From assembly GCA_033064195.1 (NCBI GenBank), contig JARBJD010000454.1, positions 1 through 48,095 of the forward strand: a stretch of DNA of 48,095 nucleotides. Direction: 5' to 3'. A model generated the notes under the pieces. It had not been told where the DNA came from, did no database searches, and saw only the letters and a list, made by a program, of their open reading frames with translations. This DNA is from Blattamonas nauphoetae. Its lineage: Eukaryota > Preaxostyla > Oxymonadida. The position numbers and the translations under genes are program-made. Numbering within the stretch: the stretch's first letter is position 1; every line of letters begins with the position of its first letter. This document shows positions 33,513 to 45,700 of the stretch, piece by piece.

Positions 33513-35464
33513 ATGAATCCAGATTTAGATGTGACTTATCTGTCGATGAACCAGAGAAATCAACATTTGGGTTGGATTTAGTTGACATCAGAAATCCCAT
33601 GGTTCGATCGGATGTCAAATCAGACTTACACGCTTCTGACTAAAGGACAGAAGAAATCTTTCTTTGCTTACGGAGCAAAGTCTAAACATTTGTTTGCAAC
33701 AGTCGCGTGTCCATATTTGAAAGACATCGACAACAATGAGTGCTTCTTCTTTAAAGACGATCTCTTTTGGCCAACCGATCCAAATCCATCATCAACATAC
33801 AAGTTGAGTTTGTTTTCTCACCTATCTTCTCATGAACTTAAAGTGAGTCTTGCTTCAAATGAACAGGATTTCATGAGTCGAGTGTCAGCTGCAATGGATG
33901 TTTGCCATGACTATCATCATACTTTTCTCTTCAAAACCTGTGCGATTCTCTATCCTTCTTCTTTCTCGATTGCATGTTCCCCGTAGAAAGGTCGGCAGAT
34001 TGATCCTGATAGGACGCCTCCACCAGTCCTCCTCGCTCCGATTACTCCCATAACACCAATGACACAACCATCGGCGACTTTGGGTGATATCCCATTCAAC
34101 AGCGCCTCTGATGATATCGAGCGGGAACGACAACGATACGAGCAAGAAAATGCCCAACTCAGAAAGAGACTTGCAGAACTTGAACAGCAAATGAAAGCTC
34201 AATCAACTATTCCCTGTCGATGTGAGGAATTGGTCAAAGATATCTCTGAAACCCAAAAGAAGTCCATCCTGCAGATTCCACCAGCAGACCTCTTGGAGTA
34301 TCGAGGTTTGTTGGATATGTGTTTCTTTACATCTTCCTGTTGTATTCTTCATGTGAAATTGACATTTCTATGTAATCATGTCCTGTTCGCCTTCAACTCA
34401 CGACAATTTCTTTCATCTTCTTTTCCAGCACTCATTGATCCTCGTTGCAAATTCATTCGGTACCTTGTCCATCACCCAACACCTTCCCTCCCCTACCTCG
34501 CTTTTCAACAGACTCCAACACTCCAATTCTCTTTTAATAAAGCAACATGGCTCGCTGACATCGGACAAATGGCAATTCTTGAAAGAGTCTTCACTTCCCC
34601 CTCAAAACCATCGAAAAAGGGTTCAGTCGCGCAAAGTCAACAATTCCGATCCGTTCAAAACCCCAAAATTCACTCAATGGTCGCTGGGATTCACCATTCT
34701 GGCACTCGTTCCACATCAGCACTTCTCATCAATTCATCCTCATCAACTCACGAGCAGTCATCTCATTCATCTTCCGACACAGACACCTCTCTGACAGATC
34801 CCAATTCTTCCATCTTCCACATCTCTTTCAAGTTTCATCTTCCAAAGTCTTCCGAGGCAAACACTCTCCGAAAGAAGAAGGATGGGAAGCAGACAAAGCT
34901 GAAAACACGGCCGTGGGTGCCTTGCATTGGAATTTGCGATGCGACCCGGACTGTCAGTGAGAGAGTCTGTTTTGGCAACGATTCCAAAAGTGCAGACTTT
35001 ACAACTGAAGGAAAATGCTTTCACAACAAACAGGTTTGTTTCCGGACGTTTCTCTGGGGCACCAAGTTGTTCTTCATTCCAATTCTCACTTCTGTCATTT
35101 CGAACGTCTCCTCCTCTTCCTCAGGTCTATCCTGCTCTCTCAACATGGGACAGCACGTCTATTGCTTCCCTTGAACTTGACATGATCAACCGAACAGTCT
35201 GCTTCTTCGTCAACGGTGTCAGACAAAACGTTCTTTTTTCGAATATCCCGGAACAAGTTCAGGTTGGCGTATGTGTTCATCCCTCATTCTCACAATATTT
35301 CATATATTTCAATTCATGTTTTGATCCATTTTCAGGCCGGTTGCAGTGAAACCACATCCAGTATTGAGATTGTTTCATTTGTGCCGCTGCTGACTTCATC
35401 TCGAACTGCAGCACCAGATGATATCATTATTCCTTGGGAAGATCAACCCACATCATCGTTTTAA
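33513..35464 (+). CDS. Coiled-coil protein with C-terminal SPRY-like domain
   Basis: Spliced from six exons. The ATG at 33513 opens MNPDLD, followed by a 51-bp intron ending GGATTTAG. Further introns follow SAAMD (about 33900-33987), LLEYR (about 34306-34429), HNKQ (about 35035-35125) and VQVG (about 35269-35336). The N-terminal 110 residues form a compact domain (LLTKGQKKSFFAYGAKSKH, NECFFFKDDLFWP), possibly PH/EVH1-like, which I cannot confirm. A coiled coil follows (ERERQRYEQENAQLRKRLAE), then a Ser-rich linker. The SPRY-like part reads FHISFKFHLPK, PCIGICDATRTVSERVCFG, IASLELDMINRTVCFFVNGV and VLFSNIPEQVQVG. The stop is TAA at 35462-35464. It probably acts as a protein-binding adaptor. 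Confidence 0.7.
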
Positions 35465-35782
35465 TTCTATATATTGATTCTTGTTCAATCATTTTCATTC
35501 TGTGCAATTCGCTTTTTGCGGACTCTTTGAGATTCTTCGTTCATTTTTTCGAAGATACCTGATTACTCACTTCCGTTCTGTTTACCTAAGCACATTTCAA
35601 CACCATTGGACCTTGAAACTCTACAATCTCATCGTTTATTTCACCCTGTGAATCCTCACAATTTCGTCGTTTTTTTGCAGTTTTTCCATTCTCAATCCTC
35701 TTTTCAGAAATATCTATCATAATTTTGCAGGAAGTTCAGGGATTGCCATTCAAATGAGCGGTTCTGAGGGTCTGATCAAATC
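35465..35782. other. Intergenic, nothing recognised
   Basis: AT-rich spacer between two plus-strand genes. It should hold the 3' end of the SPRY gene and the promoter of the next. No repeat or RNA gene is visible. Confidence 0.5.
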
Positions 35783-36373
35783 ATGATTGTCGAATCCGCT
35801 TCTCGTCCTAAGCAGTCATCGGTACTGGATGACCCAGTTTTTGATAGCCTGTGTGGTTATCTATCATCAGTTTCAACAGTATCTATCACACTTTATTCAC
35901 ATTTTATCGTAGAACCTCGTCCAGCTTGAGTCCTTGACACTCATTCTTCGCCAACTTCAAGACGATGCTGAACAAAGCGAAAATGAATATAATGAGTTGA
36001 TTGACGAAGTTGAAGAGAAACTTCCGGAGTCTTTGTCGGCCATTATCAAAGCTCACGCACAAACAGCACGAGGTACGACGTTTCTTCTCCTTTGAATGTG
36101 TTTATAGACCCGATCTCTATTGTATTGAGAGACAGCTCCGAAGCAAGTAGTTCATTTCACGCTCAACACAGAGCTCTCCTTCCTGAAGCAACACAAGGAA
36201 ATCTCTCACGACTGAAGGAACTTATCCAAGAAGTAAGTCATATTGAAGCAGTTACGGCAGGGGCAGATGCACGGGTCTCAAATGAATTGAAGCGAAGAGC
36301 AAACGACATCTTAGAACAGATCAACAATCTTGCAGAAGTCCCAGGACAAGCTCCACCCATCGACGGCTGGTGA
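35783..36373 (+). CDS. Small helical protein, unknown
   Basis: Three exons give about 173 aa. The ATG at 35783 opens MIVESASRPKQSSVLDDPVF. A 34-bp intron (GTATCTATCAC...TCGTAG) precedes NLVQLESLTLILRQLQDDAE. A second intron of about 35 bp follows TAR and precedes DPISIVLRDSSEASSSFHAQ. The rest is amphipathic helix (LSRLKELIQEVSHIEAVTAG, NELKRRANDILEQINNLAEV) ending PPIDGW and TGA at 36371-36373. There is no signal or membrane segment. The helix-rich layout suggests a subunit of a larger complex, but I do not recognise the family. Confidence 0.65.
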
Positions 36374-36618
36374 TACTCACTTCAAATGAATACTTCTTCC
36401 TTTTTCAGGCAATTTTCATTTCTCTCGGCGTGCTCTTCTTTTTTTCTCTTGCTGACAAACAAGACCTTGAATTGACCGGAGATTTCATGAAATCACCTAA
36501 AGACGCGTTAAATCAGAAAAATCGTTTCGCCTTAATCGGTCTTAGGAGTATGAGGTGAGGACATTGATCCACCCACTTTTATTTTTACTCCAAACCCACA
36601 CATTTTGTCTTTCACACC

Positions 36619-37218
36619 ATGTCCTTTCACATACACAAAATGATGAATCCTCACGGAGCACAGCATGCTGTTGATACTGTATCAAGTTTTCCATGATTTC
36701 AGCCGTCTCTAGTCAAACCTCCCAATTATTACTCAGGAAGAACTTTCTCAACATAACTCTGACACCGACCTCTGGTATCATATCAAATTTTCATAATCTA
36801 TTCTTTTCTCAAGGGTTTCGATCAATGGGCTTGTGTACGATGTCACCAATTTTAAACACAAAGCTGGAAGGCAAGTAATCCTCCAACAGGCCGGTTCTGA
36901 CATTTCGGGATCATTTAGCATGCTCTTATCGTGATGTGACATTTATTTCTAGACAAATTCCATGGATATCTCAATCCAAATGGACTACCGAACGTTGTCC
37001 TGAAAGGCAGATTTCAACCACAATCCCGGCAACCACTTCGCCCCTCTGCACCAAAATCGTCTTCTACTGGTGGTCCTCCACCGAGACCGCCACAAATATC
37101 CCATCCATCAAACAGAAGGCCACCTGCAGAAAAACCGCCAGCCTCCTCCCCACCACAGGCAGACGAATCTGCCAGTGACCTGCCAATCTCCCTCGAAGAC
37201 CAGAGTTCGAAACCATAA
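36619..37218 (+). CDS. Cytochrome b5 domain protein with Pro-rich tail
   Basis: Four exons (36619-36678, 36713-36774, 36814-36917, 36953-37218) give 163 aa. The start ATG opens MSFHIHKMMNPHGAQHAVDT. The cytochrome b5-type heme domain is clear: ITQEELSQHNSDTDLWVSIN, GLVYDVTNFKHKAGRQVI and LQQAGSDISGSFNKFHGY. The two candidate heme-ligating histidines are in NFKHKAG (instead of the usual HPGG) and KFHGY. The C-terminus is proline/serine-rich (GGPPPRPPQISHPSNRRPPA) and ends at TAA 37216-37218, without a membrane anchor, so it is probably soluble. It may carry electrons or bind heme. The third intron (36918-36952) seems to use a GC donor, since this alone joins the domain in frame. Confidence 0.8.
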
Positions 37219-37301
37219 TTCATTTCTTTCGAAGTAGTGTTCTTTCTCGCTTTTCCCAGTCTTTTTTCTCTTCATTTCAGCGAAATTGGTTGCTAGTTGG
37301 A

Positions 37302-39956
37302 TTAAGTCTGATTTTCAGATGATAAATGCTCAATGCTCCCATTTTGGGCCGTATTCTGTTCAATATGAGATACACCTGCCTTCCACTTCACTTTCGCGAG
37401 ATCGTTTGCGAAGATGGATCGTGTTTGGTGACCTTTCGAGGAGCGAGTGGCCCCCGACGACTCCCACAACCTCTGCCCATCTTCAGTCAGTCCCCAACCC
37501 GGCATGAATAACAGCTCAATTTCAGCAAACTCGTCATCCTTTTGAATAGGGCCTCTCTTCAAGCGGAGCTCCCTGATCCTCTCAAACGTCTCGATGTACA
37601 ATTCGAGAGCAGCAACAACAAGAGTATGGATTGCGCGGCTGCGGCGAGGAGGATGCTGAGAAGAGGAAGTCTTCGCATGTGTCGCCCGCCCCTGAGACTC
37701 GCGCTTGTTGGAGAGGAGACGGATGATCTCGGGCTCGGAGTATGTCGAGCTCATGATCTCCTTCTTGTTCTGCAGCAGATACACCGTCAGCACAAACGGA
37801 AGAAGAGAAAGAGACGGCAGAGAGGGTGGCGTCGTCGGATTCGGAGAGGGAGATGGCTGAGATTCCTCATCGATGACGAGAGGGGACGTTGATGGCTGGC
37901 TGGCTTTACAGTCGAGTGCAGCGATGGCGTGTTCCACCGACGGACTGGACGCATTGCTGGGCACCTGTTCATGTTGTGTCTGATGCGACAAATCAAACAT
38001 CCGCTCCAGATGGCCGAACGCAAGCATGGCCTCCCACAACTGGCACGCATCGTCAAACTCGAACTCTCTTTTGAAGAGCAGGATCGTCTGCGAGAAGAGG
38101 AACATCAGCCCGGCAGAGGAGAGAGACGGGGGGATGCCGGGGTACGAAGGGTTGGGAGGGGGGAAGAGGAGATGGAGGGCGAAGGGGCGGTCGACAAGGA
38201 TGAGGAGGGAGAAGATGATGTGGAAGAAGGCCGAGAGAGAGTCCGACGGGTTGAAATAGAACGGCCGCATGGGACGCATCAGCGACGAGAGACTGAAGAA
38301 CGAGAGACATGAGTCGCCCAGCATGGCGTGCATGATCAGCGAGCAGAGATCGTTCATCCCCTGCACGTATCCTGCGAACGCGAGAGAGACAAGTCAGAGA
38401 AGATGATGGGAGAGAGAGACAGACCAAGACTCGGGTCAATCACGGCGTGTGCTTGGAGGATGCGTCGGATGGACGAGTAGAACGGCGAGTCGTCGGCGTC
38501 GATCATCGTCTCCTGCTCGCGATCCGTCCGCTCCAAATCCAGCTCGATCCGGCGGAGGGAGTCTGAGACAAACGGAATGGTGCTTGCCAGTTTGGTGAAG
38601 CTGTCCTGCTCGATGCCTTCAGGGCACGCTCGACACGGCAGAGACGTGATCGACGACGAGGTTGATCGCGACACTGTGAACGCTGAAGCAGAATACGGGA
38701 TCAGCTGGCGAGTATGGAAGTCCACAGACGCATGCAGCATGTCACCGCTTCCCTGCGGCGCATACAGCTGCTCGGGGACGGTGTTGGCAAGGAGAGTCTG
38801 CAGCTGAAGGTATTCGTCGGTCATGTCCTCCCTCCGAGCCATCCTTTCCACGTCCGACGACGAGTCTTCGAAAAGACCGAACAAGAACGGCCAGATCTCC
38901 GGTCGGATCAGCGGGGAGCATCCGTTCAGCAGGATTTGCGTGAACAGAAGAGTCGTCCGTTTGAGGGAGCCATCTGCCGTGAGGAACGAGCCAAGTGCGG
39001 AGTGGGTCAACGGGACAGACAGGAAGTCGAGAAGACGAGAGGGAACGTCAGCCTCATTGGCCAGCACGAGGCGCAGACCACAAAGGTAGTCATACCAAGT
39101 GAACACGTCTTCGGAGGGGAACGCTGGAGTTGGCGGGGACGGAAGGAGGTCGCTGGGGAGGACTGTTTGTGGGATGTGTTGTGGTTGAGGTTGGGGAACG
39201 TGGACTTCGGGATGACGCTGAGGTTGGGGATTGGTGGTTGTTGTCTGAGAGGAAGGTGGAGGAGGAGGAAAAGAAAAGGTCGATTTTTGGGTGGGTTGTG
39301 GGGTGGTGGATTGTCCGAGAATTGGGTTTGAAACAGGTTGTGTGTTTACCGTAACAGGAGGAAATTCAGTTGTAGCTCCATTGAGCAACAAAAGATTTTC
39401 ATCAGAGGACGAAACAGTTGGTTTGAGATGTTTGTTGATCTGGAAGATGAATCGAAAACAAACAGTGGAATTTTCGAATCTCAACTGAGTTCTCGTGGAA
39501 TCTAACTTCAATGAAACGAAAAAAGAGAGAAACCAGGTGCTTGAACGATGATAATACTTGGATCTGTTTGGAGATTGGAACTCTTTCGAATCTGTGGTGA
39601 ATCGACCAAATCAAAGAATGTCGAAGGTACAAACGGAATGGATGTTTTCAACTTGAATTAGAATACTGTCTAAGTCGGAAAAATGAGTAATATTCTTTCC
39701 ATACCAGGATAATTGATTACATCAGGATTTGACAAGGTCTACCAGAGAATGAATGCAAAGAGAGATTCAATACAAGTCCTTCGGCACGGATCCACTTGAA
39801 AAAGACATTTGATTGATCAATAAACTGCCCTATTGTTATGGTCCCGTTGATAGCCAGTTCTTTCTCTGAGTGGATGACAATTAGTTGAGCAGGTTGTTTG
39901 AAGAGTTCCTTTGTTCGTACAGATCGTAAAAGATCGAGATTAGCAGATATAGCCAT
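37302..39956 (-). CDS. TBC-domain Rab GTPase-activating protein
   Basis: A RabGAP of the TBC family, closest in layout to TBC1D15/17-type proteins. It stimulates GTP hydrolysis by a Rab on endomembranes. The ATG at 39956 opens MAISANLDLLRSVRTKELFK, and the N-terminal lobe exons (39956-39480) need several tiny introns I could not place exactly. A Pro/Gln-rich linker follows (FSFPPPPPSSQTTTTN). The TBC domain starts near 38960: PLIRPEIWPFLFGLFED. The arginine finger is in RIELDLERTDREQE (IxxDxxR) and the glutamine finger in GYVQGMNDL (YxQ), separated by a 51-bp intron at about 38374-38424. AGLMFLFSQTILLFKREFEF, then DDACQLWEAMLAFG, closes the core. A long Ser/Pro-rich tail runs to the TAG at 37302. 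Both catalytic fingers are intact. Confidence 0.85.
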
Positions 39957-40321
39957 CGTATAAACGACGAACTATCCTTCAGAACGCCAATATAAAGAAA
40001 AGGATGGAGACAAAAATTTAGAAAGGTTTTGTTGGATTCCTTTGTTATCCCCTGATTCATTACTGATTCTTACATCTTTAGCACGCGTACTCCTCCTATT
40101 TTTTACAGTATGATGACTTCTTATCATCAAATGTCATGTTTATCTCTTGTTTTCCTGTGCAAGAATTGTGTTCTGCAATTGTTCAGTCTCTTGCTCTTTT
40201 TTGTGTCTTGAAATGAACAGCCTGATAATCTTACAGAATCGATGACTAGAGTTTGAACGAGACGATGAGATAATGTTTGCAGAAGAGAGGCACGAGACGT
40301 GACACCATTTTCGTGAGATGG
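39957..40321. other. Intergenic, nothing recognised
   Basis: AT-rich spacer between the TBC gene start and the 3' end of the SPRY/ARM pseudogene. No gene or repeat is supported. Confidence 0.5.
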
Positions 40322-41296
40322 CTAACAGATATAACTGCACGAAAAGGATTCGGACTGTTCCCGGGTCATGAGAAGCGAGTCGAATCCAGTTGAGATTGCG
40401 AGGCAAACAGTCGAGCTTCTCTCCTCCTCATGTTCACTCGAATCGCTGCTGTCTTCCCAATTCGATCGCACTTCTTGTTTGTTGCTGCTGGCTTGAATTC
40501 TCCTCCTTTCCACATTCTTCCATCCCATTGAAAGAAAACACCACCAATTCCACCAAAATAGTTTCCAAAAAATCGTTTGTGTGGCTTTGCCCGGAAGTGG
40601 ATGTTTGAGGAAGTCAATCACTGAAAAGATGAGAAGAGAGAGGAACACACGCAGAGCATTTTCACTTTGTCCAGTGAACCTGATTTTGAGTTCCCATTCT
40701 CCATCTTCGATTGGAAAAGTGAATGCAGTTTTCCAATCAGAACTTCCCTCAGTGACGTAAATTTGTGTGAGAGTGGTTGGAGTGAGTGCATGAACAGTTC
40801 TGTCGAGAGTTTGGAGAGATTCGGTTCCAACCCAAATCGGGACACCGACCAACAGTTGTAAATCATTTATTCGTGTTTCCAGTTCTTTTTCGTGTTGGGT
40901 TGTTTCGGATGATCGCTGTTCGTATTCAGAGAGTGATTGTTCCATTTTTGTGAATTCTTCTGTCTCCACAAGCACGAAAGGCCCATCCGGAACAGCATCC
41001 AACGCTGCCAGCGATTGTGTGATTCGAAGGCGTCCCTTCTATGGGAGATTGGGTGTTTGGGAGAGGGCAGAGAGAGTGGAGTGGAGAAGGCGTTTGTTCG
41101 CCACAACAACCTCTGAATCCGAAAGCAATGTCAGAATTCGCAACATCTCATCCAGCAGCCGCATCATCGTCGCTTCATCTTTTCCATCCCATTCCCGAAT
41201 CAGAAGAGGAATCGCATTCCAGAAACGCGTGTTCACAATCACTGAAACAGCTGATCCAGTTCCTTTCAGTTCCTCCAACACCGATTCAATCGACAA
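40322..41296 (-). pseudogene. Second ARM-like plus SPRY-like pseudogene
   Basis: The minus strand begins with helical ARM-like sequence (AIPLLIREWDGKDEATMMRL, LRILTLLSDSEVVVANKRLL). It continues, after an in-frame TAG at 41039-41041, into ETEEFTKMEQSLSEYEQRSS and a SPRY-like domain: LTPTTLTQIYVTEGSSDWKT, FPIEDGEWELKIRF, GGVFFQWDGRMWKGGEFKPA, NKKCDRIGKTAAIRVNMRRR. The last two blocks are in another phase, with the shift at a poly-T run near 40570, and a third block (VCLAISTGFDSLL) returns to the first phase. The order and domain type match the pseudogene at 7.9-9.2 kb, so both are likely members of one expanded family. The number of breaks argues against a working gene, although the poly-T shift alone could be a sequencing error. 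Confidence 0.6.
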
Positions 41297-41826
41297 TGGT
41301 TTCTATGAAGAAGTAAAAAGTTGTGATGACATGGTGAAAGGAGATGAAACAGACAGTCGAAGTTGGAGCTTCCATAAATGAGTGATGCCGGGGAGGACGG
41401 AGATGACAAAGGGAGGAGAGGAAAGGAAATCATGGAAGGATGATGAATCAAAACATGAGATATCTGATCAAAATCCCCAAACATATCAACTTATTCAGAT
41501 CAACTCACAACATTTTCTTTCTCACTTCAGACGGCGTGTTTTGATATCTCAACTGTTTTCGGTTTGTTCAAGGTTCTGTATCTATTTGAGATCTTCTTCA
41601 AAGCAGTCCTCGGGCATAGATGTAAAGAACAATTGGGCTTTTGAGGGACGATCTCTGAATCCCGCTTCATTCAAAGAGAAAACCAGACCATGTGAAGGCT
41701 CTATTTCTTTTCTACAGAATTTCTCATTACGATTACGGGATAGAGTGTCTAATCACGTCATTTTTCAAAAAATGTCAAATGTTCCATAATTTTGTTTCTC
41801 ATTTCCTCGAAAGTCGTCTAACACTC
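41297..41826. other. Intergenic, nothing firm
   Basis: Contains the 5' side of the ARM/SPRY pseudogene and possible promoter of the next plus-strand gene. No feature can be defended. Confidence 0.4.
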
Positions 41827-42482
41827 ATGAAAGAACGATCAAACCAACTTAGTGGGATGGATAAGAAGCCATGTCGCGAGGTGCGCATGGCTGTTCAGCA
41901 TCGCCCTCGATGCAATTTCGCACCATCCCAACGCAGAATTCTCAAGGACTTTGTGGACACAGCTGGCCACACTTCACCGACCACAGCTGAAAAAGCCCAG
42001 TATGCTCGTTTTACTTCCCTCTTTACTTCTTTCTCTTGTTAACTTAGACTTGCTGCAGAGGTATCACTTTTTCATTTTCTTCATCGTTTTATTGGTAAAG
42101 ACCGGACTTACTGTCTCTCAAATCTGTTTCTCTTTTTCTTTTTATCATTTTTCTCGTTCTACACATTTTCGTAGCGAATTGGTTTGGCCTGCTGAGACTG
42201 CGATCGGTTTGTCTCTCCAATCATTTTCTTTTTTCATCATCAAACTCGTTATCCATTCAGAAGCAACAGAAACGACCCAAATATATGATAACAAGATCAA
42301 CCGATGTGGGTTAATATTTTTGACATCATAGAAAAGTTCGAGCCTACATCGAAACCAACCGTCGCCATTCTTTTTTCAACTTTTCCTGTCTCTCTCCAAC
42401 TACTCTTGTCACACCTCAAATAGCTGCTAATAAGTGTTTTTTTTCAAAATCTTCCCGCCAGAAATCTAATCAGACTGAGTAA
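41827..42482 (+). CDS. Doubtful homeodomain-like small protein
   Basis: The ATG at 41827 opens MKERSNQLSGMDKKPCREVR. The segment CNFAPSQRRILKDFVDTAGH, then TSPTTAEKAQ, looks like helices 1 and 2 of a homeodomain or related helix-turn-helix. A chain of small exons could continue as LAAE (near 42050) and end as KVRAYIETNRRHSFFNFS, with an NRR motif recalling a recognition helix, before TAA at 42480-42482. The joins need several introns, and the W-F pair of the third helix is missing, so the call is weak. It could be a DNA-binding protein, a decayed one or a chance assembly. Confidence 0.3.
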
Positions 42483-42739
42483 AAAACAATTGACGGGATG
42501 ATCTTATGACGGTTGGCGATGTTCTCTCAACTATCGTCCTCACGACACTCGTTTTGTTGTTTGTGAGAAAGTTTTGATGCTGAGAGGAAACGAGAAGGAA
42601 ATAATCAAGATTGAATTAAGATTGTTAGTGATTAAGAGATATGAAAGTGACTTCAAGAATGAGGAATGAAAAATGACTTTGGAGTGTTGTGAAGGAGATT
42701 TGTGGTTAGATAAGGGACAAAGGTGATGGATGGAGGACA

Positions 42740-45700
42740 AGGGAAGAAAAAGGAAGTGCTTGGTGGCGATGGGGAGCGAAGACGAGTGTTTGGTGGCGAT
42801 GGAGAGCGAAGAGGAGTGTTTGGTGGCGATGGGGAGCGAAGAGGAGTGTTTGGTGGCGATGGAGAGCGAAGAGGAGTGTTTGGTGGCGATGGGGAGCGAA
42901 GTGGAGTGTTTGGTGGCGATGGGGAGCGAAGTGGAGTGTTTGGTGGCGATGGAGAGCGAAGTGGAGTGTTTGGTGGCGATGGAGAGCGAAGAGGAGTGTT
43001 TGGTGGCGATGGGGAGCGAAGAGGAGTGTTTGGTGGCGATGGGGAGCGAAGAGGAGTGTTTGGTGGCGATGGAGAGCGAAGAGAGTGTTTGGTGGCGATG
43101 GGGAGCGAAGTGGAGTGTTTGGTGGCGATGGGGAGCGAAGTGGAGTGTTTGGTGGCGATGGAGAGCGAAGTGGAGTGTTTGGTGGCGATGGGGAGCGAAG
43201 TGGAGTGTTTGGTGGCGATGGAGAGCGAAGAGGAGTGTTTGGTGGCGATGGGGAGCGAAGAGGAGTGTTTGGTGGCGATGGGGAGCGAAGGAGTGTTTGG
43301 TGGCGATGGAGAGCGAGGAGTGTTTGGTGGCGATGGAGGCGAAGAGGAGTGTTTGGTGGCGATGGAGAGCGAAGAGAGTGTTTGGTGGCGATGGGGAGCG
43401 AAGTGGAGTGTTTGGTGGCGATGGAGAGCGAAGTGGAGTGTTTGGTGGCGATGGGGAGCGAAGAGAGTGTTTGGTGGCGATGGAGAGCGAAGGAGTGTTT
43501 GGTGGCGATGGGGAGCGAGAGGAGTGTTTGGTGGCGATGGGGAGCGAAGAGGAGTGTTTGGTGGCGATGGAGAGCGAAGAGGAGTGTTTGGTGGCGATGG
43601 GGAGCGAAGTGGAGTGTTTGGTGGCGATGGGGAGCGAAGTGGAGTGTTTGGTGGCGATGGAGAGCGAAGTGGAGTGTTTGGTGGCGATGGGGGCGAAGTG
43701 GAGTGTTTGGTGGCGATGGAGAGCGAAGAGGAGTGTTTGGTGGCGATGGGGGCGAAGAGGTGTTTGGTGGCGATGGGGAGCGAAGAGAGTGTTTGGTGGC
43801 GATGGAGGCAGAGAGTGTTTGGTGGCGATGGGGAGCAGAGTGGAGTGTTTGGTGGCGATGGGGAGCGAAGTGGAGTGTTTGGTGGCGATGGAGAGCGAAG
43901 TGGAGTGTTTGGTGGCGATGGAGAGCGAAGTGGAGTGTTTGGTGGCGATGGAGGCGAAGTGGAGTGTTTGGTGGCGATGGGGGCGAAGTGGAGTGTTTGG
44001 TGGCGATGGGGGCGAAGTGGAGTGTTTGGTGGCGATGGAGAGCGAAGTGGAGTGTTTGGTGGCGATGGGGGCGAAGTGGAGTGTTTGGTGGCGATGGGGC
44101 GAAGTGGAGTGTTTGGTGGCGATGGGGAGCGAAGGAGTGTTTGGTGGCGATGGAGAGCGAAGGAGTGTTTGGTGGCGATGGGAGCGAGGAGTGTTTGGTG
44201 GCGATGGGGAGCGAGGAGTGTTTGGTGGCGATGGAGGCGAAGGAGTGTTTGGTGGCGATGGGGCGAAGTGGGTGTTTGGTGGCGATGGGGAGCGAAGTGG
44301 AGTGTTTGGTGGCGATGGAGAGCGAAGTGGAGTGTTTGGTGGCGATGGGGGCGAAGTGGAGTGTTTGGTGGCGATGGAGGCGAAGGGTGTTTGGTGGCGA
44401 TGAGGAGCGAAGGGAGTGTTTGGTGGCGATGGGGGCGAAGGGAGTGTTTGGTGGCGATGGAGGCGAAGGAGTGTTTGGTGGCGATGGGGCGAAGTGGAGT
44501 GTTTGGTGGCGATGGGGGCGAAGTGGAGTGTTTGGTGGCGATGGAGGCGAAGTGGGTGTTTGGTGGCGATGGGGGCGAAGTGGAGTGTTTGGTGGCGATG
44601 GAGGTGGGTGTTTGGTGGCGATGGGTGTTTGGTGGCGATGGGGGCGAAGTGGGTGTTTGGTGGCGATGGAGGCGAAGTGGGTGTTTGGTGGCGATGGGGC
44701 GAAGTGGAGTGTTTGGTGGCGATGGGGAGCGAAGTGGAGTGTTTGGTGGCGATGGAGGCGAAGTGGGTGTTTGGTGGCGATGGAGGCGAAGTGGGTGTTT
44801 GGTGGCGATGGGGAGCGAAGAGGAGTGTTTGGTGGCGATGGAGGCGAAGTGGAGTGTTTGGTGGCGATGGGGAGCGAAGGGAGTGTTTGGTGGCGATGGG
44901 GAGCGAAGTGGAGTGTTTGGTGGCGATGGGGAGCGAAGTGGAGTGTTTGGTGGCGATGGGGGCGAAGTGGGTGTTTGGTGGCGATGGAGCGAAGTGGAGT
45001 GTTTGGTGGCGATGGGGGCGAGGTGGAGTGCTTGGTGGCGATGGGGGCGAAGTGGGTGTTTGGTGGCGATGGAGGCGAAGTGGGTGTTTGGTGGCGATGG
45101 GGGCGAAGTGGGTGTTTGGTGGCGATGGGGGCGAAGGGAGTGTTTGGTGGCGATGGGGCGAAGGGGTGTTTGGTGGCGATGGAAGGAGTGTTTGGTGGCG
45201 ATGGGGGCGAAGTGGGTGTTTGGTGGCGATGGGGGCGAGAGTGGAGTGTTTGGTGGCGATGGAGAGCGAAGTGGAGTGTTTGGTGGCGATGGGGGCAGAA
45301 GTGGAGTGTTTGGTGGCGATGGAGGCGAAGTGGAGTGTTTGGTGGCGATGGGGGCGAAGTGGGTGTTTGGTGGCGATGGGGCAAGTGGGTGTTTGGTGGC
45401 GATGGGGCAGAAGTGGGTGTTTGGTGGCGATGGAGAGCGAAGTGGGTGTTTGGTGGCGATGGAGGCGAAGTGGGTGTTTGGTGGCGATGGGGGCGAAGGA
45501 GTGTTTTTGGTGGCGATGGGGCAGAAGAGGTGTTTGGTGGCGATGGAGAGCGAAGAGGAGTGTTTGGTGGCGATGGGGGCGAAGTGGGTGTTTGGTGGCG
45601 ATGGGGGCGAAGTGGGTGTTTGGTGGCGATGGGGGCGAAGTGGGTGTTTGGTGGCGATGGAGGCGAAGTGGGTGTTTGGTGGCGATGGAGGCGAAGTGGG

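Noticed and set aside
42780-43080. GGAGAGCGAAG in minisatellite C as a third copy of the dispersed hairpin element
   Set aside because: Only 11 bases match and the flanking conserved bases and stem partner are missing.
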